Origin: Alteromonadaceae bacterium BrNp21-10
GTDB lineage: Bacteria; Pseudomonadota; Gammaproteobacteria; Enterobacterales; Alteromonadaceae
DNA: 64,000 bases
Direction: 5' to 3'
Assembly (NCBI GenBank): GCA_030418115.1
Contig: JAUHQD010000003.1
Span: 62,001-126,000 of the forward strand
Every line of letters starts with the position of its first letter. Positions within the stretch are counted from its first letter, which is position 1. Made by a program: the position numbers and the translations under genes. Below, piece after piece: positions 56,610 to 64,000 of this stretch. Below the pieces are notes generated by a model. It saw only the letters and a program-made list of their open reading frames with translations. It was not told the DNA's origin and ran no database searches.

Positions 56610-57534
56610 TGGCCTTCTCCTGCTGGCGGCCGGATTCCACCAAATTGACAAACAACTCTTCAAGACGATTGGACTTATTGCGCATGCTCAGTACCTGAAT
56701 CTGTTGTTCTGATAATTGGTTAAATACACTGTTTAAGCTTTCTTCTTTGGCAACATCGACTTCAAGAGTATGGTCATCGACTAAGCGCCACTCAAAGCCT
56801 GACAGTGTGGGTGAGCTGCCATTAGTAGCAATATCCAAAATGAAAGTTTCAATATTCAACTTTGATAGTAGCGATTTCATGGTGGTATTTTCGATGATGC
56901 GGCCTTTATCAATAATGGCAATATTACGGCACAGCATTTCGGCTTCTTCAAGATAGTGAGTGGTTAAAATAATGGTGATGCCTTGTTGATTGATTTCTTT
57001 AAGGAATACCCACATAGATCGACGTATTTCAATATCTACTCCCGCAGTTGGTTCGTCTAGGATGAGTATTTTAGGCTCATGCATTAACGCGCGGGCAATC
57101 ATTAAGCGGCGTTTCATACCGCCAGATAAGGAGCGCGCGGGAGAGTTACGCTTCTCCCACAAATCGAGTTTTTTAAGGTAGGTTTCGGCGCGCTGCTTAG
57201 CGATATTCCGTGGTACACCGTAATAACCAGCCTGATTCACCACTATTTGCATCAGGGTTTCAAATTGATTGAAATTAAATTCTTGAGGAACTAAACCAAT
57301 CTGAGATTTGGCTTTGACTAAGTCTGTATCAATAGAAAAGCCGTTGATATGTACAGTGCCGGCTGTTTTGTTGACGAGTGAGGCGATCACGCCAATGGTG
57401 GTCGACTTGCCTGCACCGTTAGGGCCTAACAAGGCAAAAAAATCACCTTCTTTCACCGTTAAATTAATACCCTTTAGGGCTTCAACGCCACTGGCATACA
57501 CTTTTTTAAGATCTTGAATGTTTAACGCATCCAT
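56602..57534 (-). CDS. yadG: ABC transporter ATPase YadG
   Basis: A 310-residue ATPase. Walker A is GPNGAGKSTT, the signature LSGGMKRR, Walker B LILDEPTAGVD, followed by an H-loop in TTHYLEEAE. It powers the YadH permease. I start at ATG 57534 (MDALNIQDLKKVY), with GGAAA nearby; a longer frame from 57591 would overlap the exonuclease. Confidence 0.9.
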   Translation of the reverse strand: MDALNIQDLKKVYASGVEALKGINLTVKEGDFFALLGPNGAGKSTTIGVIASLVNKTAGTVHINGFSIDTDLVKAKSQIGLVPQEFNFNQFETLMQIVVNQAGYYGVPRNIAKQRAETYLKKLDLWEKRNSPARSLSGGMKRRLMIARALMHEPKILILDEPTAGVDIEIRRSMWVFLKEINQQGITIILTTHYLEEAEMLCRNIAIIDKGRIIENTTMKSLLSKLNIETFILDIATNGSSPTLSGFEWRLVDDHTLEVDVAKEESLNSVFNQLSEQQIQVLSMRNKSNRLEELFVNLVESGRQQEKANG

Positions 57535-57587
57535 GGCATTTCCATCGAATAAATAATCAACTGTAGATGATGGCGAATAAGCAAAAT

Positions 57588-58157
57588 TCAAGTCAAAAAG
57601 CGCAATTGTCCTGATTTGTTGGCTTCGCTGGTAATGGTATGCTCTAAGTGTTGTTCGGTTAATATGTAAGTTTGCTGAATAAGTTGAGCGTCAATACTGG
57701 CTCTATGCCGACTGGCACCGTGACGATTAATTAACGCCCGTTTGGTTTCATCCCAGATTGCCATCTGTGATTCAGTTAAGATCATTTCTAGCGGACTATG
57801 ATGAAAAGACATCGACATGTTGGCAAACTGGAATAACTTGATTAACCAAGGATGATCAACCACCCATCCGTCCGAATAAATAGTGCGACCACGTAAGATG
57901 CTGTTGAGCAGCACGCATACATCAGTTACTGGTAAACCTTCAGAGAATAATAAGTTGCGGTCAATGCCATGTACTTGTTGAGCTGACTCGTCCCAATGGG
58001 TCCAGTCGGGGTGTGGGTGAACTAACCAGCAATGGCGTTCATTTGGATTGATGGCAATACCTATTTCGATGGGATAACTGTGCTGTCCAAATCCACTGGC
58101 TTCGATGTCTAAAATAATGGGGGGCAGATGTGATCTGATAAGTCTTTTCCCTAACAT
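57588..58157 (-). CDS. DEDDh 3'-5' exonuclease (DnaQ-like)
   Basis: A 189-residue protein. ILDIEASGFG gives Asp17 and Glu19, SDGWVVDHPW the third Asp and HRASIDAQL the His/Asp. It probably trims DNA or RNA 3' ends. Ribosome site is weak. It precedes yadG on the same strand with a 53-bp gap. Confidence 0.85.
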   Translation of the reverse strand: MLGKRLIRSHLPPIILDIEASGFGQHSYPIEIGIAINPNERHCWLVHPHPDWTHWDESAQQVHGIDRNLLFSEGLPVTDVCVLLNSILRGRTIYSDGWVVDHPWLIKLFQFANMSMSFHHSPLEMILTESQMAIWDETKRALINRHGASRHRASIDAQLIQQTYILTEQHLEHTITSEANKSGQLRFLT

Positions 58158-58238
58158 TTACCACTACAACTAGGTAGCTAAACAAATCTGCATTTAGTTT
58201 AGACCATAGTGGGTGAAATGCTCGATAGATTCCCCTTT

Positions 58239-58778
58239 TTACAGAATGTCTAATGCCTCAGTTTGTTGACATGCAAACAATAGTTCTTCGACAAGATCGT
58301 TATCATCTAAGGCCCTTGATATGGCGACCCCACCGATCATTAATACGGCCTGTTTAATTGCTTGTGAACGATGTAAACCGTCTTTTTGCAAACGCTTAAT
58401 AAGACCATTAAAAACGGTGGTGTAAGCTTGACGAACCTGAGAGTCTCGTTGGCTTATGTCTGTTGTAAGAAAGGCTAAAGGGCAGTGCTGTCCTGTTCCG
58501 GCAACATGCTCTTTTGTGAGGTAGCCGGAGACAATATCTTGTACCGATGCCTCCTTGATGTGCTGTGCAGCTGCCATAATGGCACCCGCCACGATGGATT
58601 CTGCATATAAATCGGATTTAGTGTTGAAATGGGCATAAAAAGCCCCGCGGGTTAAGCCTGCATCCGCCATAATTTCGTTAATGCCAATGTTGTCAAAACC
58701 AAATTGAGTAAAAAGCTTAGCTGCGCTGGCGACAATACGTTGCCGAGTTTTCTCTTTGTGTTCGTTATCCCACGCCAT
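58239..58778 (-). CDS. TetR-family repressor
   Basis: A 179-residue protein. The HTH is in KTRQRIVASAAKLFTQFGFDNIGINEIMADAGLTRGAFYAHFNTKSDL. It is divergent from the GST gene, and a perfect palindrome lies between them, so it likely represses itself and the GST. AAGGGA precedes the ATG. Ligand unknown. Confidence 0.92.
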   Translation of the reverse strand: MAWDNEHKEKTRQRIVASAAKLFTQFGFDNIGINEIMADAGLTRGAFYAHFNTKSDLYAESIVAGAIMAAAQHIKEASVQDIVSGYLTKEHVAGTGQHCPLAFLTTDISQRDSQVRQAYTTVFNGLIKRLQKDGLHRSQAIKQAVLMIGGVAISRALDDNDLVEELLFACQQTEALDIL

Positions 58779-58801
58779 AGTTATCCCTTAAAATAATATA
58801 A

Positions 58802-58821
58802 AATATGTTCTTGAACATATT
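58802..58821. promoter_or_regulatory. Perfect palindrome, probable TetR operator
   Basis: AATATGTTC-TT-GAACATATT: two perfect 9-bp half-sites (58802-58810 and 58813-58821). It lies between the divergent TetR and GST genes, near both starts, where a TetR dimer would block transcription of both. Confidence 0.8.
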
Positions 58822-58870
58822 GTGATAACGCCTAGGCTAATGCAAGTTTTCTAAATAAGGAGTGTTGGTA

Positions 58871-59515
58871 ATGAATCAAGTTCAAATCTTTGGTGTGCAG
58901 TTTAGTACTTATGTTCGTAGCACGCAGTTAGTGTGTGAAGAGAAGGGAATTACTTATGACATCAGTTTTGATGTGAAGGGTAAAAATATTGAGTTTAAGA
59001 GTGCAGAGCATGAGCAATTACACCCTTTTAGGCGTATTCCGGTATTATTACATGGTGATAAAGTGCTTTGCGAAAGTATTGCCATTATTCGTTATTTGGA
59101 TGCCAACTTTGACGGTCCTAAATTAACCCCAGAGGATCCTTGGTTGGCGGCTCAAGTGGATGAATGGTGTCAACTTATTGCGATGTATATCAACAATGCC
59201 TATGTGCGAGATTATATTTTGGAATTGGTGTTTCCGAAGGGGGAGGGGGGTAAACCTCGTTTGGATGTTATCCAGCAGAATAAGCCTGCGGCGCTGGCAG
59301 CGTTAGCCATTTTACAGCAGCAATTAGGTGATAAAGATTATCTTATCAGTAATGACTTTACCTTAGCCGATGCGATGGCCGCACCGTCACTTTATTATGC
59401 ATGTCATTTGCCTGAAGCTTTTGCATTGGTGGAAGAACATAGCCCGTTGATGGCCTATGCTCAACGCCTACAAAATAGGGCTTCTGGAAAAGTGGCGTTA
59501 ATTCCTAAAGCCTAA
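58871..59515 (+). CDS. Glutathione S-transferase
   Basis: A 214-residue protein. The N-terminal thioredoxin fold includes FRRIPVLLHGDKVLCESIAIIRYLD (cis-Pro and Glu-Ser for glutathione binding); the C-terminal helical half has DFTLADAMAAPSLYY. It conjugates or reduces small electrophiles. The start is ATG 58871, with AAGGAG 8 nt upstream. Probably induced when the TetR repressor releases. Confidence 0.9.
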   Translation: MNQVQIFGVQFSTYVRSTQLVCEEKGITYDISFDVKGKNIEFKSAEHEQLHPFRRIPVLLHGDKVLCESIAIIRYLDANFDGPKLTPEDPWLAAQVDEWCQLIAMYINNAYVRDYILELVFPKGEGGKPRLDVIQQNKPAALAALAILQQQLGDKDYLISNDFTLADAMAAPSLYYACHLPEAFALVEEHSPLMAYAQRLQNRASGKVALIPKA

Positions 59516-59857
59516 TCCGTATTTGTACTTTCGGATAAACATCATTACTGTGAAATTGGGGTGAGAATATCGGAGGAAAGAGAATTTTATTGATATTCCA
59601 ATAAAATACTATTTTTAGTCGACGCTGCTTATTCCGAATTCAGGTTACTTAAGGCAGGTCTTTAAGTTGTTTGTTTATCTGAAAGGACCAATGTGATTCC
59701 TTTGTTTCCGTTAGATAAAATGCGACTTCAGAGCTTGCCGAATACGTTGCTCTTTTTGAATGTATTTGTAGATTTAGTCAATTATTAGTTTAAGGGTTCT
59801 GAGTATCATTCTAGGCAGTAATCTACGACGACGTTGACGACAAACAGCATGCTACCT
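59516..59857. other. Intergenic region with one possible micro-ORF
   Basis: About 340 bp without a full gene. It has a 9-bp hairpin (59584-59592 with 59599-59607) and one possible micro-ORF (59693-59788). No terminator could be assigned to the histidine kinase gene. Confidence 0.4.
59693..59788 (+). CDS. Possible 31-residue micro-ORF
   Basis: GTG 59693 with AAGGA 5 nt upstream, encoding (M)IPLFPLDKMRLQSLPNTLLFLNVFVDLVNY and stopping at TAG. The IPLFPL start recalls the LON-domain beginning, so it may be a remnant, or pure chance. Low confidence. Confidence 0.2.
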   Translation: MIPLFPLDKMRLQSLPNTLLFLNVFVDLVNY

Positions 59858-61939
59858 TTAATGTGATATATATTTACGTAATATCGATTCTAGATCGCCT
59901 ATATCAATAGGTTTGCTGAGGTAGTCGGTCATGCCCATTTCAAGGCAATACTCTTTGTCACCTTTCATTGCATTAGCGGTTAGCGCGATGATGGGGAGGT
60001 TTGAATATTGCTCACCGGCCTGCCCTTGTCTAATCAGCTGGGTGGCTTCATAGCCATCCATTACTGGCATCTGACAATCCATTAAGATGAGGTCGACGGA
60101 ATGCTGTTTGGTAATATTCTTTAAAGTGTCTAAGGCCACTTGACCGTTTTCACAAATAACCGCATTCACTCCCAGTTGTTTTAATAATTCTAACATCACA
60201 ATCTGATTAATTTCATTATCTTCAACCAACATAATTCGGCCTTGAGTGATGTCATCTGCTGGTATATCTGAGTTTTTGGATGACCGATAGTTGGCCACTT
60301 TCTCTGCCTTTGGAGCATTCTGTGGTTTTGCCAGCGGGATGTTAATACTGAAGCAACTGCCTTTATTGACATCACTAGTCACTACAATATCGCCCCCCAT
60401 TAATTGGCAAAGTTGTTGCACAATAGATAAACCTAACCCAGTACCACCGAAAGTACGTGTGGTACTGGTATCAGCTTGAGTAAAAGGACTGAATAATTTT
60501 TCTAAAGCATCCGGCGCGATACCAATACCAGAGTCTTCAACATCGCAGATCAATAATGGTGTAGTTTCTTGATTAGTTAATCGCAAACGTAAAGTTACTT
60601 TACCCTTGGCGGTGAACTTTAAAGCGTTACCCACTAGATTATGCAATATTTGTCTGACGCGTACTGGATCGCCATTGACAATACCTAACGGATGGTCCGG
60701 CGACTCTATGACAAAATGTAGCTCTTTTTCAGCAAAGGATGGCCGCATAATGGCTGTGAAATCATTGACTAATGTTGATAGATCAAAATCAATTTTTTCT
60801 AGCTCTACCTTACCCGCTTCAATTTTAGACAAATCTAAAATATCGTTGAGCAGTGTCAGTAACGATTCGGCGCTGGTACGTGCAATTTGTAGGTTATAAC
60901 TTTGTTGCTCATTTAAAGGGGTTTCTTTAAACCATTGCAACATGCCTAATATGCCGTTCATGGGGGTACGAATTTCATGACTCATATTGGCTAAAAATTG
61001 ACTTTTAGCGAGTGCGGCCGCTTCTGCTTTTTCTTTGGCTTGCGTTAATGCTTTGCGGTTTTTCATTTTGGTATCAATGTCTTGAAAAGATCCGTATAGA
61101 CGCACACAAATGTTATTTTCAAACACCGGTTCGCCAATTGCCGTAACCCAACACTCTCTACCTGTTGCCGTGATAATTTGTAGCTCTTCTTGCCATGGTT
61201 CGCCGTTACTAATGGCGCGTTCTAGCACTTCATTAATTCTGTCCTGGCAATAACCTGTTTTGTAAAAAGCAATGGCGGTGGTTATGTCCGGTTTATAGTC
61301 ATTAGTGACTTCATGAATCTGCCTAGTCATTTTTGACCAATATATATCATTGGTTTGTAGATTGACTTCCCATGCCCCGATACGAGCTTGTTTACTCATC
61401 ATTTCCAGCATATCCCGCTGTCGGGCTAAACGTTTTTCAACGTTACTGCGAGTCAGTTCGTTACCAACCCATTGTGACAATAGCCAAATGAGCTCCATAT
61501 CATAGGGGCTAAAACTTTCGACATGGACATCTGGGCCGGAAAAGCTGATGGTGCCGTACCGTTCACCATCGACAATTAGTGGGGCTCCAATATAGCTTTC
61601 TAGTTTGAAAGCTTCATAGCAGGGGTGTGTATTAATTTGACTTTGGGCCACATGGGCAAAAGCAATAGGTTTATTGGCTTTAAGTGTATGGCTACAATAG
61701 GTAATACCAAGATTAAATTGATCGTTAACGTTAACTTCGCCATTAGGCGTATGAGCATGTTTGACAATATATATGTCATCAATAATTTTACTAACTAAAG
61801 CAATGGGTAATTTAAAGGTATCAATTCCCAACTGTAATAGTTGTTGGATTTTTTGCTCAACCGCTGCCGAATTATTAGCCGTTATTTCATGCAGTTTTTT
61901 TAAAGTGCTGGTAGCGCGTTGCTCGTCACTGTTGTCCAT
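59858..61939 (-). CDS. Hybrid sensor histidine kinase (GAF-PAS-HK-REC)
   Basis: A 693-residue soluble protein. An N-terminal GAF domain (about 20-165) and a PAS domain (about 185-290) lead to HisKA with NMSHEIRTPMNG (His321), HATPase motifs DSGIGIAPD and GGTGLGLSIV, and a C-terminal receiver (Asp621 in LMDCQMPVMDG, near the end). No transmembrane segment, so it senses an intracellular signal. Output partners are not in the window. I start at ATG 61939, 9 nt inside a TTG start at 61948. Confidence 0.93.
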   Translation of the reverse strand: MDNSDEQRATSTLKKLHEITANNSAAVEQKIQQLLQLGIDTFKLPIALVSKIIDDIYIVKHAHTPNGEVNVNDQFNLGITYCSHTLKANKPIAFAHVAQSQINTHPCYEAFKLESYIGAPLIVDGERYGTISFSGPDVHVESFSPYDMELIWLLSQWVGNELTRSNVEKRLARQRDMLEMMSKQARIGAWEVNLQTNDIYWSKMTRQIHEVTNDYKPDITTAIAFYKTGYCQDRINEVLERAISNGEPWQEELQIITATGRECWVTAIGEPVFENNICVRLYGSFQDIDTKMKNRKALTQAKEKAEAAALAKSQFLANMSHEIRTPMNGILGMLQWFKETPLNEQQSYNLQIARTSAESLLTLLNDILDLSKIEAGKVELEKIDFDLSTLVNDFTAIMRPSFAEKELHFVIESPDHPLGIVNGDPVRVRQILHNLVGNALKFTAKGKVTLRLRLTNQETTPLLICDVEDSGIGIAPDALEKLFSPFTQADTSTTRTFGGTGLGLSIVQQLCQLMGGDIVVTSDVNKGSCFSINIPLAKPQNAPKAEKVANYRSSKNSDIPADDITQGRIMLVEDNEINQIVMLELLKQLGVNAVICENGQVALDTLKNITKQHSVDLILMDCQMPVMDGYEATQLIRQGQAGEQYSNLPIIALTANAMKGDKEYCLEMGMTDYLSKPIDIGDLESILRKYISH

Positions 61940-62141
61940 GAATGTCAACGGCCTTCATATAAGATGAAAATGAGCATTATACACGGATGAGTAGATATTG
62001 TTGCAAGGCCTGTTTTCACTTTCTAGTCTAATGGGTTTGTAAATTTCGCTAAGCAGTTATTTAGTGTAGATAGCAAATACAAGGGGGCTAGGTACAATGA
62101 AAAAGGCTGACGTTTGTGAGGTGCAAACGTCAGCCGCTGAG

Positions 62142-63992
62142 TTATTTCTCAACAAACCCTTCATTGGCCTTGACGGTTAACGGATGATAACCGGGTTTGG
62201 CTTGGGCAAAGGCTTTTTGCGCAAAGGTTTTACCTTTAGGGGTTTTAGATAACGCTTCATACAGTGGCTTAACTAATTTATTACGACCAATGGTTACCAA
62301 GTATTCATGTAAGCGTGGCAGGGCTGGCTCATACCAATTAACTACTGCCATTTTCAGCCAGCTATGGGCAATCTCATTATTGTGAGAAGCAGTCAAAGCA
62401 AAAGCACCGTCCAATTCTGTTAGTTGAGCTTGGCTCAATGTTGCCGGCATATTATTCAAGAAGTACAACCACTGGTGAACAGTCCAATTAGCGGTATTAA
62501 TTTGTTTGGCTTTAAGTTCACCGCTCAACCAGTTATTACGAGCAGTATCGACAATTTCAAAGGCATTAGAACTAGGCATCGGTGCATTTTGGGGAATGCC
62601 TGCCTCAAAAATCCAATGATTGATGCGTTGCATATTTAGCTCATCTGGATATTGCATCAACAACGTCGATTGCAGGTAGGCAATGAATTGATCGGTGGTG
62701 ATACTTTGAAAAGCGAAGTCTTTAAAGTATTGCATTAAGAACGCATCAAAATTATCACGACCAATTTTTTGCTCAATCTCACGTAAAAACAACGCGCCTT
62801 TTTCATAGGGAATGTTGGAAAAAACATCATCCGGATCGCGGCCACGTAAATCAATGGCCAGTATTTGATCGTTGGCGTCTAAGTCAGCAACGTCTTCTTC
62901 TAAGTCTTGATAGCCCAATACCGCTTCTTGATTATAGCGATCGGTACCATACACAATTTCCATAATGCGGTAGGTCAGATAAGTAGTAAAACCTTCGTTT
63001 AACCATAGGTCACGCCAGGTGGCATTGGTGATGGTGTTGCCAGACCATGAGTGTGCAAGCTCATGAGCAATTAATGAAACTAGGCTTTTATCACCGGCAA
63101 TTACCGTCGGGGTAATGAAGGATAAACGGGGGTTTTCCATGCCTCCAAAAGGAAATGACGGCGGTAAAATTAACAAGTCATAACGATCCCAGCTGTAAGG
63201 ACCATAACGCTCTTCGGTAGCAATAAGCATCGATTCGGTATCTTCAAATTCTGCTGCGGCGGCATCCAGCAACGCAGGTTCCGCATACACACCAGTGCGT
63301 TCACCCATAGACTTGAAGTGTAAATCGCCAACCGCCAGTGCAATTAAATAAGAAGGGATGGGTTGTGGCATATTGAAATTATAAACACCATCACGTTCCG
63401 CTTGAGGATCGTTGGAGGCACTCATCACTGCTCGTAGCTCTTTGGGAGTACGGATGGTCGCGGTATAGGTCACTCTAACTTGTGGTGAATCTTGTAAGGG
63501 AATAAAGCTACGGGCATGAATCGCTTGGGCCTGAGTAAACAAGAATGGATGCTCACCGCCTGCGGTTTGCGCAGGAGTTAACCATTGTACCCCGCTGGCT
63601 TGGGGTGATGTTGAATAATAAATGGTCACCGGTGCATTGTCTGCGGGTAGAGTAATCTCCAATGCTGAGCCTAGAAAGCCTTCTTCAGGATGAAGAATAA
63701 AGGCTAATTTTTGATCACCAGCCGTAATTTTGTTGATGGTAAGTGCTCGGGTATCAACTAGTAGTTGGGTGGCGTGTTGATCTATTTTCTTGTAGCTGAG
63801 AGTGGCGCTGCCAGATATCACGCTTTTTTCAAAATCCACAGTCAAGTCGAGGTCAATGTGGTTGACCTTGACGGAATCAGGATTGGAAAACGAATGGTAG
63901 TCTTTGCCCACTTGCATACTAGCCAGTGGATTAGCGTCAGACGTTGGTGGTTTTCCACAACCTACAAGTGCTGTTAGCAAAAAAAGTACCAA
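62142..63992 (-). CDS. M1-family aminopeptidase lipoprotein, 5' end possibly beyond the window
   Basis: At least 616 residues. A lipobox LVGC follows a hydrophobic start, so it is a membrane-anchored lipoprotein. The M1 motifs are GGMENPRLSF (substrate GAMEN type), HELAHSW and LNEGFTTYL (zinc and catalytic residues). The layout fits LTA4H-like aminopeptidases. The TTG at 63992 may be the start, but an upstream codon outside the window cannot be excluded. It would trim peptides in the envelope. Confidence 0.88.
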   Translation of the reverse strand: MVLFLLTALVGCGKPPTSDANPLASMQVGKDYHSFSNPDSVKVNHIDLDLTVDFEKSVISGSATLSYKKIDQHATQLLVDTRALTINKITAGDQKLAFILHPEEGFLGSALEITLPADNAPVTIYYSTSPQASGVQWLTPAQTAGGEHPFLFTQAQAIHARSFIPLQDSPQVRVTYTATIRTPKELRAVMSASNDPQAERDGVYNFNMPQPIPSYLIALAVGDLHFKSMGERTGVYAEPALLDAAAAEFEDTESMLIATEERYGPYSWDRYDLLILPPSFPFGGMENPRLSFITPTVIAGDKSLVSLIAHELAHSWSGNTITNATWRDLWLNEGFTTYLTYRIMEIVYGTDRYNQEAVLGYQDLEEDVADLDANDQILAIDLRGRDPDDVFSNIPYEKGALFLREIEQKIGRDNFDAFLMQYFKDFAFQSITTDQFIAYLQSTLLMQYPDELNMQRINHWIFEAGIPQNAPMPSSNAFEIVDTARNNWLSGELKAKQINTANWTVHQWLYFLNNMPATLSQAQLTELDGAFALTASHNNEIAHSWLKMAVVNWYEPALPRLHEYLVTIGRNKLVKPLYEALSKTPKGKTFAQKAFAQAKPGYHPLTVKANEGFVEK

Positions 63993-64000
63993 GATATTGC

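Overview
The window comes from the chromosome of a Gram-negative gammaproteobacterium with moderate GC, probably a marine or polysaccharide-degrading Alteromonadales/Cellvibrionales-type organism. The evidence is the gene content: rpoH, ftsYEX, rsmD, metJ/metB, dksA-gluQ-pcnB-folK-panBC, pip-dtd and pepB. There is also a TonB-dependent receptor, a GH67 alpha-glucuronidase, a PEP-CTERM surface protein and a PLP-type PanP in place of a visible panD. The order is my inference; the class is well supported. I saw no tRNA, rRNA, CRISPR array, prophage or complete insertion sequence.

Layout. 0-6.4 kb: a truncated SMC-like ATPase, then a phosphoester-scavenging set (PhoD-like phosphatase, secreted phosphodiesterase, TonB receptor). 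6.6-8.8 kb: an unknown protein, rsuA and a cytochrome c lipoprotein. 8.8-13 kb: a two-gene glucuronoxylan side-chain locus (SIAE-type esterase and GH67). 13-18 kb: DUF1993, a short malic enzyme coupled to an MDR reductase, and a periplasmic amidase. 18-20.7 kb: metJ divergent from metB-metF across a tandem met-box operator. 20.8-26 kb: yihY, two small envelope genes, pip-dtd, a spermidine-synthase-like gene and yiiD. 26-33.6 kb: rpoH, an EAL-HDOD protein, an M14-type peptidase and an 8-Cys protein lie between rpoH and ftsYEX, followed by rsmD. 33.6-37.3 kb: yjaG, yhgN, a small HTH protein, pepB and sfsA. 37.5-44.4 kb: dksA, gluQ, pcnB, folK, panB, panC, with panP converging. 44.5-48.8 kb: a degenerate EAL protein and a three-gene operon of a PEP-CTERM protein, a tandem GNAT and a phosphodiesterase-TPR protein. 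49-51.8 kb: an OlsF-like ornithine-lipid synthase and an LpxH-like phosphoesterase. 51.8-55.8 kb: a MITE-like element, then a Tat-linked GMC dehydrogenase operon. 55.8-64 kb: yadGH, a DEDDh exonuclease, a TetR/GST divergent pair, a hybrid histidine kinase and an M1 aminopeptidase lipoprotein that may continue past the edge.

How it fits together. Housekeeping blocks (division/secretion ftsYEX, heat-shock sigma, tRNA modification, RNA polyadenylation, folate and pantothenate) alternate with accessory loci for carbon and phosphorus scavenging and envelope lipids. Best points for follow-up: an ATT (AUU) start of pcnB; a roughly 264-bp element with 33-bp imperfect terminal inverted repeats; the PEP-CTERM/GNAT/phosphodiesterase-TPR operon; a Cys triad in the GMC enzyme that suggests an Fe-S cluster; and two EAL proteins that have lost key residues.
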